A DNA stretch of 64,000 bases from Methylomarinum sp. Ch1-1 (lineage in GTDB: Bacteria > Pseudomonadota > Gammaproteobacteria > Methylococcales > Methylomonadaceae): assembly GCF_030717995.2 (NCBI RefSeq), contig NZ_CP157743.1:3188501-3252500 (forward strand). Direction: 5' to 3'. The notes beneath the pieces were generated by a model that did not search any database, was not told the origin of the DNA, and saw nothing but the letters and a program-made list of their open reading frames with translations. Shown here piece after piece: positions 36,054 through 44,830 of the stretch (position 1 is the first letter of the stretch; every line of letters starts with the position of its first letter). The translations under genes were made by a program, and so were the position numbers.

Positions 36054-36722
36054 ATGAAAAACATCGTCACCGAACAACTGACCCATGCCGGTCGTCAAAT
36101 CGAACACGACTCCTTTGCCATCGTCGATGCCGAAGCCGGCCCGCATGGCTATTCGACCGAGGAATGGCAAGTGGTCCGCCGGATGATCCATGCCACGGCC
36201 GATTTCGAATTCAACGGTTTGACCCAATTTGCGCCGCAGGCTGTGGCAGCCGGGGTGCAAGCGCTATTAAGCGGTGCGCCGATAGTGGCCGACGTAGAAA
36301 TGATTTGCGTCGGCCTCTCTACGCCGCGCCTGAATCATTTTAATGTCACCACTCATCAGTTCATCGCCGACGAAGACGTCATCGCCCAGGCCAAAGCCGA
36401 AAACAGCACGCGCGCCGTGCAGGCGATGCGCAAGGCGCAACGCCTGAATTTGCTGGATGGCGGCATCGTCGCGATCGGCAATGCGCCGACCGCCTTGCTG
36501 GAAGTGGTGCGCATGGTGCGGGAGGAAAAGCTGCGGCCGGCCCTGGTCATCGGCATGCCGGTCGGTTTCGTTTCGGCGGCCGAATCCAAGGCGCAGCTCA
36601 GCGAAACCGAAACCGAAACCATCCCCTGGATCGTCATCGATGGCCGCAAGGGCGGATCGACACTAGTGGTGGCCGCCATCCACGCCTTGCTGGCCTTGGC
36701 CGAAGCGCAACAAGCGGCATAG
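36054..36722 (+). CDS. cbiC: Precorrin-8X/cobalt-precorrin-8 methylmutase
   Basis: 222-residue CobH/CbiC enzyme that migrates the methyl from C11 to C12. Landmarks are the N-terminal RQIEHDSFAIVDAEAG, the RRMIHATADFEF active-site segment (with the catalytic His), GAPIVADVEMICVG and AIGNAPTALLEVVRMV, then GMPVGFVSAAESKAQL. It follows cbiX by 9 bases. Confidence 0.95.
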   Translation: MKNIVTEQLTHAGRQIEHDSFAIVDAEAGPHGYSTEEWQVVRRMIHATADFEFNGLTQFAPQAVAAGVQALLSGAPIVADVEMICVGLSTPRLNHFNVTTHQFIADEDVIAQAKAENSTRAVQAMRKAQRLNLLDGGIVAIGNAPTALLEVVRMVREEKLRPALVIGMPVGFVSAAESKAQLSETETETIPWIVIDGRKGGSTLVVAAIHALLALAEAQQAA

Positions 36723-36735
36723 GCTGAAGCGGCGC

Positions 36736-37836
36736 GTGGAACGTAAACGCAAAGGCACTCGCAAAGGCTATACCACCGGCGCCTGCTCCGCAGCGGCGGC
36801 GCGGGCCGCGGCGTTGGGGCTATTAACCGGCAGCGTGCCGGAAACAGTCGAATGCGAGTTGCCGAATGGGCAACGGGTATGGTTTAGCGTCAGCGATGCA
36901 TTCTGCGATGGCCTATCGGCGCATGCGGTGGTCATCAAGGATGCCGGCGACGACCCGGACGTCACCGACAAGGCCCCGCTGACCGCCGACCTGCGCCTGC
37001 TTCCCGAACCAGCGAATACCGTGATTTTGAAAGGCGGGGATGGGGTCGGCACGGTGACGATGCAAGGCTTGGGTTTGGAAGTCGGCGGACCGGCGATCAA
37101 TCCGGCGCCGCGCCGCAATATCGAAGCCAACGTCCGCGCCGCCGCAGGACCGTTGCTGCGACAAAGGGGCCTGGAAGTGACCATTTCGGTGCCGGGTGGC
37201 GAAGAATTGGCGAAAAAAACGCTGAATGATCGTCTGGGCATAGTCGGCGGGATTTCGATTCTGGGTACGACCGGCATCGTTCATCCTTATTCGACGGCCG
37301 CGTTTCGGGCCAGCGTGATTCAAGGCATCGAAGTGGCCGCCAATCAGGGCCAGGCTGTCGTGGTATTGACCACCGGCGGCCGCACCGAAAAGTTCACGAT
37401 GCGCGAATTACCCGAACTGGCTCCGGCCTGCTTCGTGCAGATGGGCGATTTCCTGAAATACGCGCTGGACACCGTAGTCAAATGCGGGATTCGCCACGTG
37501 GTGATCGGCGGTATGGTCGGCAAGCTGACCAAGATTGCCCAAGGCGAAACCATCACCCATGCCAACCGCAGCGCGGTCAATACCGATCTGTTGGCGAACA
37601 TCGCCGCCGAGATTGGCGCTCCTCCGGCCGTTTGCAACGAGATTCGGCAATCGGAAATGGCCCGTTACGCCAGTGAGCGCATGGAGGAATTGGGCTTGAT
37701 CGATCCGTTTTATCGGGCATTGGGCCGGCGCGTCATCGCCACGTTACGCGAGCGCTATGCCGGACAATTTCATTTACGCATATTGATGTGCGATTTCGAC
37801 GGCAACAAGTTGGCCGAAGTCGCAGGAGAACTTTGA
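36736..37836 (+). CDS. cbiD: Cobalt-precorrin-5B C1-methyltransferase
   Basis: 366-residue CbiD, which methylates C1 of cobalt-precorrin-5B in the anaerobic pathway. N-terminal signature RKGYTTGACSAAAARAA, then VVIKDAGDDPDVTDKA, GGDGVGTVT, GISILGTTGIVHPYS and the late HVVIGGMVGKLTKIAQGE. It starts with GTG at 36736. CbiD is diagnostic for the anaerobic/early cobalt route; the aerobic pathway has CobF instead. Confidence 0.95.
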   Translation: MERKRKGTRKGYTTGACSAAAARAAALGLLTGSVPETVECELPNGQRVWFSVSDAFCDGLSAHAVVIKDAGDDPDVTDKAPLTADLRLLPEPANTVILKGGDGVGTVTMQGLGLEVGGPAINPAPRRNIEANVRAAAGPLLRQRGLEVTISVPGGEELAKKTLNDRLGIVGGISILGTTGIVHPYSTAAFRASVIQGIEVAANQGQAVVVLTTGGRTEKFTMRELPELAPACFVQMGDFLKYALDTVVKCGIRHVVIGGMVGKLTKIAQGETITHANRSAVNTDLLANIAAEIGAPPAVCNEIRQSEMARYASERMEELGLIDPFYRALGRRVIATLRERYAGQFHLRILMCDFDGNKLAEVAGEL

Positions 37837-37837
37837 G

Positions 37838-39136
37838 ATGATGGAACCCTGCCGAATCATCGGCGTATTGGACAACGGCAGCCGCAGTCTGACGGCCGAC
37901 GCCTTGGCGTATCTGCAGCAGGCCGAAGTCGTGATCGGCGGATCGCGATTATTGGCTTTGTTGACCGATGTAATAGCGCCAAGCGCCGAACGCCGCGACC
38001 TGACCGGTCAATTAAGCCGCGTGCCATTGTGGATAGCTGAGGCACAACAAACCGGCAAAAAAGTCGTGGTCGTCGCGACCGGCGATCCCTTATGTCACGG
38101 CATCGCCCATTTTCTGATCGACAAACTCGGCCGCGAACGCCTACAAATTCTACCCAACCTGTCCATGCTGCAATTGGCCTGCGCGCGTTTGGGGCTGGCC
38201 TGGCAAGAGGTGCGCATCGGTTCGGTGCATAGCCGCGATGCCGGCGAATGGATTTGCGGCGCCGATGCCCGGCATGGTTTGTACGGATTGTTGCAACTAT
38301 TGCGGCAATCGCCGTTGACGGCGGTGTTGACCAGCCCTGACAACACCCCGGACCGCATCGCCCGTATGTTGCAACGGGAAGAACTGACCGAAGATTACGA
38401 CATCGCGGTGGCCGCCCAACTGATGCAAGCCGAAGAAGCTAACTCGGGTTGGCTGTCGGTCGACGAGGCCGCCGGCCGCCGTTTCGCCGACCCCAATATC
38501 GTGCTGATCCGGCGCAAGCCTGTTAAACAAGAAGCGCTGTTCGGCCTGCCGGACCGGCGCTATCGACAACGCAAGCCCGATAAAGGCCTGATCACCAAAC
38601 GCGAAGTGCGCGCCGTCTCATTGGCGCGAATGGCGCTCAAGCCCGACAGCGTCGTCTGGGATATCGGCGCCGGTTCCGGTTCGGTCGGCCTGGAGGCCGC
38701 GCGGTTATGCCCGCAAGGCCATGTCTACGCCAGCGAGAAAAACGCCGAAGACGTGGCCATCGTGTCGGCCAACCGCAGCAGTCTGCAAGTCAGCAACTAC
38801 ACGCTGCGCCACGGCCGCGCGCCGGATGGCCTGGAAAGCTGGCCCGATCCCGATGCGGTATTCATCGGCGGCTCCGGCGGCGAATTGCGCGAGCTGATTG
38901 CACTATGTCTGAATCGTTTGCGCGAAGGCGGCCAGTTGGTCATGAACTTCGCAACGCTGGAAAACCTGGCCACGGCCACAGAGGCGTTGAAAGCGGCCGG
39001 CGCCGACTGGGATGTGGTGCAGCTGCAAGCCGCACGCAGCAAACCGATTTTGCACATGCACCGCTTGCAAGCCGAAAACCCGATCTGGATCGTTTGCGCG
39101 CAATCCGGTGCGCCACAGGAAACAAACGATGAATGA
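37838..39136 (+). CDS. cbiET: Precorrin-6Y C5,15-methyltransferase (CbiE-CbiT fusion, CobL)
   Basis: 432-residue bifunctional enzyme. Residues 1-200: CbiE-type tetrapyrrole methylase (IIGVLDNGSRSLTADALAYLQQA, VVVVATGDPLCHGIAHFL). Residues about 235-410: CbiT-type SAM methyltransferase and decarboxylase (LITKREVRAVSLARMAL, VWDIGAGSGSVGLEAARL). Together they methylate C5 and C15 and decarboxylate the C12 side chain. It starts one base after the cbiD stop and overlaps cbiL by 8 bases. Confidence 0.94.
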   Translation: MMEPCRIIGVLDNGSRSLTADALAYLQQAEVVIGGSRLLALLTDVIAPSAERRDLTGQLSRVPLWIAEAQQTGKKVVVVATGDPLCHGIAHFLIDKLGRERLQILPNLSMLQLACARLGLAWQEVRIGSVHSRDAGEWICGADARHGLYGLLQLLRQSPLTAVLTSPDNTPDRIARMLQREELTEDYDIAVAAQLMQAEEANSGWLSVDEAAGRRFADPNIVLIRRKPVKQEALFGLPDRRYRQRKPDKGLITKREVRAVSLARMALKPDSVVWDIGAGSGSVGLEAARLCPQGHVYASEKNAEDVAIVSANRSSLQVSNYTLRHGRAPDGLESWPDPDAVFIGGSGGELRELIALCLNRLREGGQLVMNFATLENLATATEALKAAGADWDVVQLQAARSKPILHMHRLQAENPIWIVCAQSGAPQETNDE

Positions 39137-39905
39137 GCGTACACCAGGGCGTCTGTTCGGCGTCTCGCTGGGGCCCGGCGATCCCGGCCTGATAACCCGC
39201 CGCTCCTGGGAATTGTTGCAGCGACGAGATTGCTGCTGGACTTATCCTGTCCGGCGCAAGGGCGCCGACAGCCATGCCTTGCAAATCGCCTTGCGCGGCG
39301 GCTTAGCCCTGCCGCCGCAACAGTCGGCGTTGATCTTTCCGATGACCCACGATACCGAGATTTTGGCCGGCTACTGGCTGCGCGCCGCCGAAACCGTATT
39401 GGCGCATCTGCACAGCGGTCGGGACGTGCTGTTTCTGGTCGAGGGCGACGCCTCCACCTATTCGACTTTCGGCCATCTGGCCCGCACCGTAGAGGCTTTG
39501 GAAGCCGCCGTCGCGATAGAAACCGTACCCGGCGTGTCGTCTTTCAACGCCGCCGCCGCGCGCGTGGCGATGCCGCTGGCCGATACCGACGAGACCGTCG
39601 CGATCATTCCGGCCGGTTATGGCATCGGCATGATCGAACGTTTGCTGGACGATTTCGACACGCTGATCTTGCTGAAAGTCAAACCGTTATTGGACGACAT
39701 CATCGATTTATTGCAGCGCCGCAATCTGCTGGCGCAAGCGGCCTTCGTCGAAAAGGCCGGCGCGCCGGAGGAACGGGTCGAGCGCGATATCGAGCATCTG
39801 CGCGGCGCAAAGGTCAACTATTTGTCCTTGCTGCTGATCCGCAATCCGCACCGGCGGCGTGGCGAACTGATTCGCGGCTGCCGCAAGAAAACCACAACGA
39901 GCTAA
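39129..39905 (+). CDS. cbiL: Precorrin-2/cobalt-factor II C20-methyltransferase
   Basis: 258-residue CobI/CbiL that adds the C20 methyl. Landmarks are LFGVSLGPGDPGLITRRSWELL, VLFLVEGDASTYSTFGHLARTV, IETVPGVSSFNAAAARVAMPLA and the C-terminal VNYLSLLLIRNPHRR. ATG at 39129 lies in the cbiET overlap; the longer frame starting at 39012 is rejected. Confidence 0.93.
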   Translation: MNERTPGRLFGVSLGPGDPGLITRRSWELLQRRDCCWTYPVRRKGADSHALQIALRGGLALPPQQSALIFPMTHDTEILAGYWLRAAETVLAHLHSGRDVLFLVEGDASTYSTFGHLARTVEALEAAVAIETVPGVSSFNAAAARVAMPLADTDETVAIIPAGYGIGMIERLLDDFDTLILLKVKPLLDDIIDLLQRRNLLAQAAFVEKAGAPEERVERDIEHLRGAKVNYLSLLLIRNPHRRRGELIRGCRKKTTTS

Positions 39906-39913
39906 ATACTATC

Positions 39914-40660
39914 ATGAATTCACTGTCCGAACCCCGTATCGCCCTGGTCGCGATCACCAAACACGGCCTTTCGCAAGCCCTGGACCTGGCCGCGCACTTA
40001 CCCGAATCCCATTTGGCGGTTTCGGAAAAATTCGCCGCCGATTTGCCGGCTATCGCCAATCCCATCGAAGTATTGCCAGGCGCCTTGCGCACGAATATCG
40101 GCAGGCTGTTTGAAAACTACGATCAGTTGGTGCTGTTCATTTCGCTGGGCGCGGTGGTCAGGCTTGTTGCACCGCACCTTAAATCCAAGGATGAAGATCC
40201 CGGCGTGGTCGTCATCGACGATGCCGGGAAATTCGTGATTCCGGTGTTGTCCGGCCATGTCGGCGGGGCCAACGCCTTTGCCGAACGGTTGGCGGCGCTG
40301 TTGGATGCGCAAGCCGTATTGACCACGGCGTCCGATGTCGGCAAAACCATCCCGGTGGATATTCTGGGCCGGGAATTGGGCTGGCGGGTCGAGGCGCCGA
40401 AAATCAACATCACCCGCGTATCGGCGCATGTCGTCAACGAAGAGCCGGTTGCCTTCGTGCAGGAGGCCGGCGCCAAGAACTGGTGGTCGCGGCCGACGCC
40501 GCTGCCCGGCAATATCCATGTGTTCGATAGTTTTGAACAGGTCGATCTCGACCATTATCGCGCCGTGCTATGGGTTACCCGTCGCGACATCGAGCCCGGA
40601 TGCTGGGAAAAACTCGCCGAACGTCTGGTGGTTTATCGCCCGCCGCTGGATCAGAACTGA
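39914..40660 (+). CDS. cbiG: CbiG N-terminal part (cobalt-precorrin-5A hydrolase)
   Basis: 248-residue protein covering the CbiG N-terminal and central domains: RIALVAITKHGLSQALDLA, LVLFISLGAVVRLVAPHLKSKDEDPGVVVIDDAGKFVIPVLSGHVGGANAFAERLA, then TTASDVGKTIPVDILGRELGW. CbiG opens the ring-A delta-lactone in the anaerobic pathway. The C-terminal CobE-like domain, usually part of CbiG, is the next gene, overlapping by one base (TGATG), so here the protein is split in two. Confidence 0.92.
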   Translation: MNSLSEPRIALVAITKHGLSQALDLAAHLPESHLAVSEKFAADLPAIANPIEVLPGALRTNIGRLFENYDQLVLFISLGAVVRLVAPHLKSKDEDPGVVVIDDAGKFVIPVLSGHVGGANAFAERLAALLDAQAVLTTASDVGKTIPVDILGRELGWRVEAPKINITRVSAHVVNEEPVAFVQEAGAKNWWSRPTPLPGNIHVFDSFEQVDLDHYRAVLWVTRRDIEPGCWEKLAERLVVYRPPLDQN

Positions 40661-41055
40661 TGAAAGTCATACTGGGTCTGGGCTGCGATCGCGATACCTC
40701 GCCAGCTACTTTGCAGAGCGCGGTCGACCAGGCTTTGGTTCTGGCGGGTTTGGACAAGCGCGCCGTTGCCGGCCTGGCGACCATCGACAAGAAAAACGAC
40801 GAGGCCGCGATTTTACAGCTGGCGCAGCGGCACGGCTGGCCCTTGCAATTTTTCAGCGCGCAACAACTGGCGCAAGTCGATGTGCCGAATCCGTCGGAAA
40901 CCGTGCGCAAATACATGGGCACGCCCGCAGTCGCTGAAGCGGCCGCGCTGTTGGCGGCCAATGCGACTATGTCGGCCTTATTACTGGAAAAACACAAATA
41001 CCGCGGCGAGGACGGTAAAAACGCCACGGTTTCGATAGTCAACATGAGAGACTGA
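40660..41055 (+). CDS. cobE: CbiG C-terminal domain / CobE-like protein
   Basis: 131-residue protein equivalent to the C-terminal CbiG_C/CobE domain: VILGLGCDRDTSPATLQSAVDQAL, VAGLATIDKKNDEAAILQLAQRHGWPLQFFSAQQL, NPSETVRKYMGTPAVAEAAALLAA. CobE function is not fully defined; in CbiG the domain accompanies lactone opening. Start ATG overlaps the CbiG stop; its stop overlaps cbiH by one base. Confidence 0.9.
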   Translation: MKVILGLGCDRDTSPATLQSAVDQALVLAGLDKRAVAGLATIDKKNDEAAILQLAQRHGWPLQFFSAQQLAQVDVPNPSETVRKYMGTPAVAEAAALLAANATMSALLLEKHKYRGEDGKNATVSIVNMRD

Positions 41056-42431
41056 TGAACAAAGGCAAAATTTTATTGGTAGGTTTCGGCCCCGGCGCGC
41101 CGGAGCATATGAGCCAACGCGCCCTCGACGCCATCGCCGAAGCGGATGTGGTGATCGGTTATTCCACTTACATCAAATTGGTGCAGGACCTGCTTGACGG
41201 CAAGGAAGTGATCCGTAAAGGCATGACCGAAGAGCTGGATCGCAGCATCGAGGCTTACGAACATGCCCGATTGGGTAAAACGGTCGCACTGGTGTCGTCG
41301 GGCGACATCGGGGTTTACGGCATGGCGGGACCGACCTACGAAGTCTTGTTCCAGGCCGGCTGGACGCCGGATAGCGAATTAAGCGTCGAAGTCATTCCCG
41401 GCGCGACGGCCTTGAATGCTTGCGCGGCGCTGGTCGGCGCGCCGCTGACGCACGACTTTTGTTCGATCTCGTTATCCGATTTGCTGACGCCGTGGCCGAC
41501 CATCGCCCGCCGGTTGGAAGCCGCGGCTCGGGCAGATTTCGTCGTCGGGCTGTACAACCCGAAAAGCGGCCGCCGCACCGGGCAGATCGTCGAGGCGCAA
41601 CGGATCTTGCTGTTGCATCGCCGGCCGGAGACGCCGGTGGCGATCGTCAAATCCGGCTACCGGCGGCGTCAGTCTATTCAGATGACGACATTGGCGCATA
41701 TGGCCGATTGCGAGATCGGCATGCTATGCACGGTATTGATCGGCAACAGCAGCACCTTCGTTCGCGAAGGCTTGATGGTGACGCCGCGCGGCTATGCCAA
41801 TAAATATGACACCCTTACAGGCGACACCAAAAACGGCGAGCAGGCGGGCCGTTCGCTGAGTATGGGGCTTAACGGCTGGCATGCCTGCGTGCGCCGTCAT
41901 ATTGGCGAGCATCCGGAGGCGAACCTTCGCGACGTCGCCGCGCATTTCGACGCGCCGTTGGGCGAAATAGTGGCGGCTGTCGCGAAAGCCGGAGAAGAAG
42001 ATGATGCTGGAACGATGCTGGCCCGGCCAATAGCTGACGATCAGCTGGAAGACGTGCTGGTTACCGCACGGAATTGGGGGCGACTGCGGGCCGTGGTGCG
42101 CAGTCATGGCGCCATCGCCGAAATCCTGTTGGAAGCGCAAAACCTGACCCGGAAGGATTCATGGCTGAATTTAACCAACAAGCATTGCCATTTGCATGTC
42201 GATACCGGCCGCATCGCCAGCGCCTGGTTTTTCAGTCAGGGCGACAAACAACGGGGAATGTATTTGCTAGACGCTCACGGAGAAGCGATTTGTTCGTTGC
42301 TGCTGGTCAAAGCGGGCGGTCAATTCGACCAGAATGCTCTTGAGTGCTTCCAGCAAGCCATCGAACAATTCGGTCAAACGCCAAGCTTTACAGAAGACGA
42401 TATTTCCGAACAAGAGAAAAACGATGAATGA
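41055..42431 (+). CDS. cbiH: Precorrin-3B C17-methyltransferase (CbiH/CobJ) with C-terminal heme-utilisation-like domain
   Basis: 458 residues, about twice the usual 240-250. Residues 1-250 are a standard CobJ/CbiH ring-contraction methylase: ILLVGFGPGAPEHMSQRALDAI, VALVSSGDIGVYGMAG, VIPGATALNACAALVGAPLTHDFCSISLSD, GLYNPKSGRR and NSSTFVREGLMVTPRGY. The C-terminal 170 residues are different: ARNWGRLRAVVRSHGAIAEI, NLTNKHCHLHVDTGRIASAWFF, KQRGMYLLDAHGEAICSLLL. These recall the HutX/ChuX-HmuS heme-binding fold (strand pattern and the R.A.FF...G..L.D..G.... motif). This second domain could hold the corrin or a heme; the match is by eye. It overlaps the ferredoxin gene by 8 bases. Confidence 0.85.
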   Translation: MNKGKILLVGFGPGAPEHMSQRALDAIAEADVVIGYSTYIKLVQDLLDGKEVIRKGMTEELDRSIEAYEHARLGKTVALVSSGDIGVYGMAGPTYEVLFQAGWTPDSELSVEVIPGATALNACAALVGAPLTHDFCSISLSDLLTPWPTIARRLEAAARADFVVGLYNPKSGRRTGQIVEAQRILLLHRRPETPVAIVKSGYRRRQSIQMTTLAHMADCEIGMLCTVLIGNSSTFVREGLMVTPRGYANKYDTLTGDTKNGEQAGRSLSMGLNGWHACVRRHIGEHPEANLRDVAAHFDAPLGEIVAAVAKAGEEDDAGTMLARPIADDQLEDVLVTARNWGRLRAVVRSHGAIAEILLEAQNLTRKDSWLNLTNKHCHLHVDTGRIASAWFFSQGDKQRGMYLLDAHGEAICSLLLVKAGGQFDQNALECFQQAIEQFGQTPSFTEDDISEQEKNDE

Positions 42432-42780
42432 CACGACTATTCCCGAAAAACCCAAGCTGGGCGATTACAAACGCCATTTGCTGGTCTGCACCGGTCCTCG
42501 TTGTACGCAAAACGGCGAATCTCAGGCCTTGTTCGACAGCCTGGGCGCAAAGTTCAAGGCGGCGGGTCTGGATAAGGGCGCGTTACGGGTGAAACGCACC
42601 CGCACGGCTTGTTTCGCCACCTGCAAGGCGGGGCCTATCGTCTGCGTGCAGCCAGATGGCGTTTGGTATTACAACGTCACCGAAGCCAATCTCGACCGTA
42701 TCATAGAGCAGCATTTGCTCGGCGGCGCGCCGGTGGATGAGCTGATTTTTCATCACGGCCCCGGATGCGAATATGACTAA
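42424..42780 (+). CDS. Thioredoxin-like [2Fe-2S] ferredoxin of the cobalamin operon
   Basis: 118-residue thioredoxin-fold ferredoxin. The cluster cysteines are visible as CTGPRC and, about 40 residues later, CFATC. HLLVCTGPRCTQNGES and ACKAGPIVCVQPDGVWY-like stretches are typical of this family. It likely supplies electrons to a corrin-synthesis step (compare CbiW ferredoxins in other anaerobic B12 operons). Last gene of the riboswitch operon; no CbiJ/CobK reductase, CbiA, CobA or adenosylation gene follows. Confidence 0.85.
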   Translation: MNDTTIPEKPKLGDYKRHLLVCTGPRCTQNGESQALFDSLGAKFKAAGLDKGALRVKRTRTACFATCKAGPIVCVQPDGVWYYNVTEANLDRIIEQHLLGGAPVDELIFHHGPGCEYD

Positions 42781-43005
42781 TAGGGAGATTTAATCAGGTA
42801 TTTCCGGTCGGCTATTCGAGATTACTTACTAACGGTATCCGTTATATAAATCTCAATTAGCTATCCGGCGAGCGCTAAAAATCCGACATTCAGATCTTCT
42901 ATATTTCGATCTACTGACTGGCTGGTATCGCATCTCGCTCGCGGCAACACCACTATACATAAAAGGAAACTTCACATAATGGCCGAATTCGGAAATACCG
43001 TTCAG

Positions 43006-44223
43006 TTAATCGAAAAAGCTGGCGACATTGGCGCCTTGTTTCGTCGACAGTTCACGGGCAATACGGTTTCTCAAGCGATAAGGCACCTTCTCGTTCATGA
43101 CAATGGCAAAAGGCCGCCACCGGCCATGCTCGACGAAATAACCCGCCAACGCGCTGACGCCGTTTAGCGTTCCGGATTTCGCGTAGATGCCGGGTTCAAT
43201 TTCCGGCAACAAATGCTTCCAAGGGCGAAAAGCCTGTAACAACTCGGTCAACTGTTGCGGCGATAGACGGTTAGTGTGGGACAAGCCGGCGCCATCGGCC
43301 AAAGCAAAATTTTTCCAGGCAAAGCGGCGGGATAGCTTTTCTTCCATATAACGCTGCACATCGGCGGTGTTGGCCGGGCGGCCATAGGTTTCCGAGCTCA
43401 GCATTAAAATCAATTGATTGGCGATGAAATTCGTGGAATATTTCAGCATCGTTCGCACGATCTCGCCCAGCGTCTTGCTGTTGACGTGCGTATAAAAAAC
43501 AGGCCGGTTAGGAACTTGGCCGAAAACAATCTGAAGCTGAGAACCAACTTCGACACCCTGTTTCCCTAACAAAGCCGCCAACAATTCGGCGAAATATCGC
43601 TCGGCGTCGCGCGGACTCGGGCCGGTTTTGACCCGCAAGACACCATTGCCAATCGAGTCCGCTAAACTTTCCGCATAAGCGGTCAGAGGCGTATGGGCTT
43701 CGGCAGACGCCACTCTGCCACTAACCTTTTTAAGGTTTACCGTGTTGAAATTTGCCGCGACGGCGCTAGGCACCGCATCGTAGGGATTGTTGGTCGCACC
43801 GGTGCCAGGCAACACTAAATCTTCAGCAAAAACCGACGTATCCAAACCGATGGTTTCAATTTGTTTCAAACCTTTCCGTTTAAGATTCCTGGCGATAATT
43901 TCCAGTTCTTCCGAAACCAGATAAGGATCGCCGCTACCTTTGACCCACAGCGTTTTGCTGGCATCGTCCAGATAAAATCGGGTGCGAAAGCGATAGTCTT
44001 CGCCCCACTGCCTTAACGCCATCCAGGCGGTCGCCAGCTTGGTCGTCGAGGCCGGAATCAAAGGCCTGTCGGCATGGTCGGCAAGAACAGTCCGTCCACC
44101 CGAATCTAATACAACCAGACCCGCATGATTAAGTCTGGAAAAAGCCGACAAGGCCTCACCCGCAATGCTTGAAACAGGTGTCAAAAGCGCTAACGCAATC
44201 ACCCAGGTTAGAATAGGTTTCAT
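43006..44223 (-). CDS. dacB: D-alanyl-D-alanine carboxypeptidase/endopeptidase PBP4 (S13)
   Basis: 405-residue exported peptidase that trims or opens peptidoglycan cross-links. Signal peptide (MKPILTWVIALALLTPVSSIAGEA), then the active-site triad: S59-x-x-K62 (PASTTK), SxN in KYSTNFIAN and KSGT in YAKSGTLNG. A beta-rich inserted domain spans about residues 95-260, as in DacB. The ATG at 44223 gives the signal peptide; the upstream start at 44250 adds an improbable leader. It is shorter than E. coli DacB (477). Confidence 0.9.
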   Translation of the reverse strand: MKPILTWVIALALLTPVSSIAGEALSAFSRLNHAGLVVLDSGGRTVLADHADRPLIPASTTKLATAWMALRQWGEDYRFRTRFYLDDASKTLWVKGSGDPYLVSEELEIIARNLKRKGLKQIETIGLDTSVFAEDLVLPGTGATNNPYDAVPSAVAANFNTVNLKKVSGRVASAEAHTPLTAYAESLADSIGNGVLRVKTGPSPRDAERYFAELLAALLGKQGVEVGSQLQIVFGQVPNRPVFYTHVNSKTLGEIVRTMLKYSTNFIANQLILMLSSETYGRPANTADVQRYMEEKLSRRFAWKNFALADGAGLSHTNRLSPQQLTELLQAFRPWKHLLPEIEPGIYAKSGTLNGVSALAGYFVEHGRWRPFAIVMNEKVPYRLRNRIARELSTKQGANVASFFD

Positions 44224-44290
44224 AGGACTCAATGTGAAAGAAACATACATAGAAACTCCCTCTTAACGATAGGAAAACAATTGTTGCTTG

Positions 44291-44380
44291 CGAATTGAAT
44301 TCTGCTCAATGCGGCTTTGTTCTTAAATCAACATTCGAATTGAATTCTGCTCAATGCGGCTTTGTTCTTAAATCAACATT
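44291..44380. repeat. 45-bp perfect tandem duplication
   Basis: Two identical adjacent 45-base units (44291-44335 and 44336-44380), each starting cgaattgaattctgctcaat and ending aaatcaacatt. It lies 68 bases before the start of dacB, in its promoter region. Confidence 0.95.
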
Positions 44381-44620
44381 TATAGTATATACCCGATGCT
44401 GATAGGAAGCGTTAAAGCGATCAAGTTCGGTAAGGATTATGCTAAAAATAACTTCCCGATTGGTTTCCATGCTCTGCGCTCATCTTTATACATAAGTCTC
44501 GTCATACCCGCCGGGAAGAGGGTATCCAGCGCCAAGAATGGCGGGCAAAATACATCCATATAGCCTGGATTCCGGCAATTCCTGCCGGAACATAAAGATG
44601 TGTATAACGATGATTGCTAT

Positions 44621-44713
44621 GCGTGGAAACCCGGTCAGGGACGCTTCAGCGTCCCTGACCGCAGAGCGGTTCAGTCTTCATTCCCACGCAGAGCGCGGGA
44701 ACGATAGTGCAGA
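44621..44713. repeat. Intergenic hairpin repeat
   Basis: Perfect 12-bp stem ggtcagggacgc (44633-44644), loop ttca, gcgtccctgacc (44649-44660). It is enclosed by gcgtggaa and ttcccacgc arms (about 44621 and 44690). It has the look of a dispersed genomic repeat; the rest of the 44251-44830 gap contains no supported gene. Confidence 0.6.
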
Positions 44714-44830
44714 TACCGGAAGTTATACTTTCGCACTTCAAAAGAAACCCGATGGAAAGGGCGAGTGTAGGAATACGTAAGAAAGACGCTTGAAGATCTG
44801 ATTTTCAGAGGGCTCCAAGCGCCACAATCA

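Noticed and set aside
39230-40660. 476-codon frame running through cbiL into cbiG
   Set aside because: Its first 220 residues are an Arg-rich out-of-frame reading of cbiL; CbiG starts at ATG 39914.
44291-44380. CRISPR array
   Set aside because: Only two units, directly adjacent with no spacer between them: a tandem duplication.
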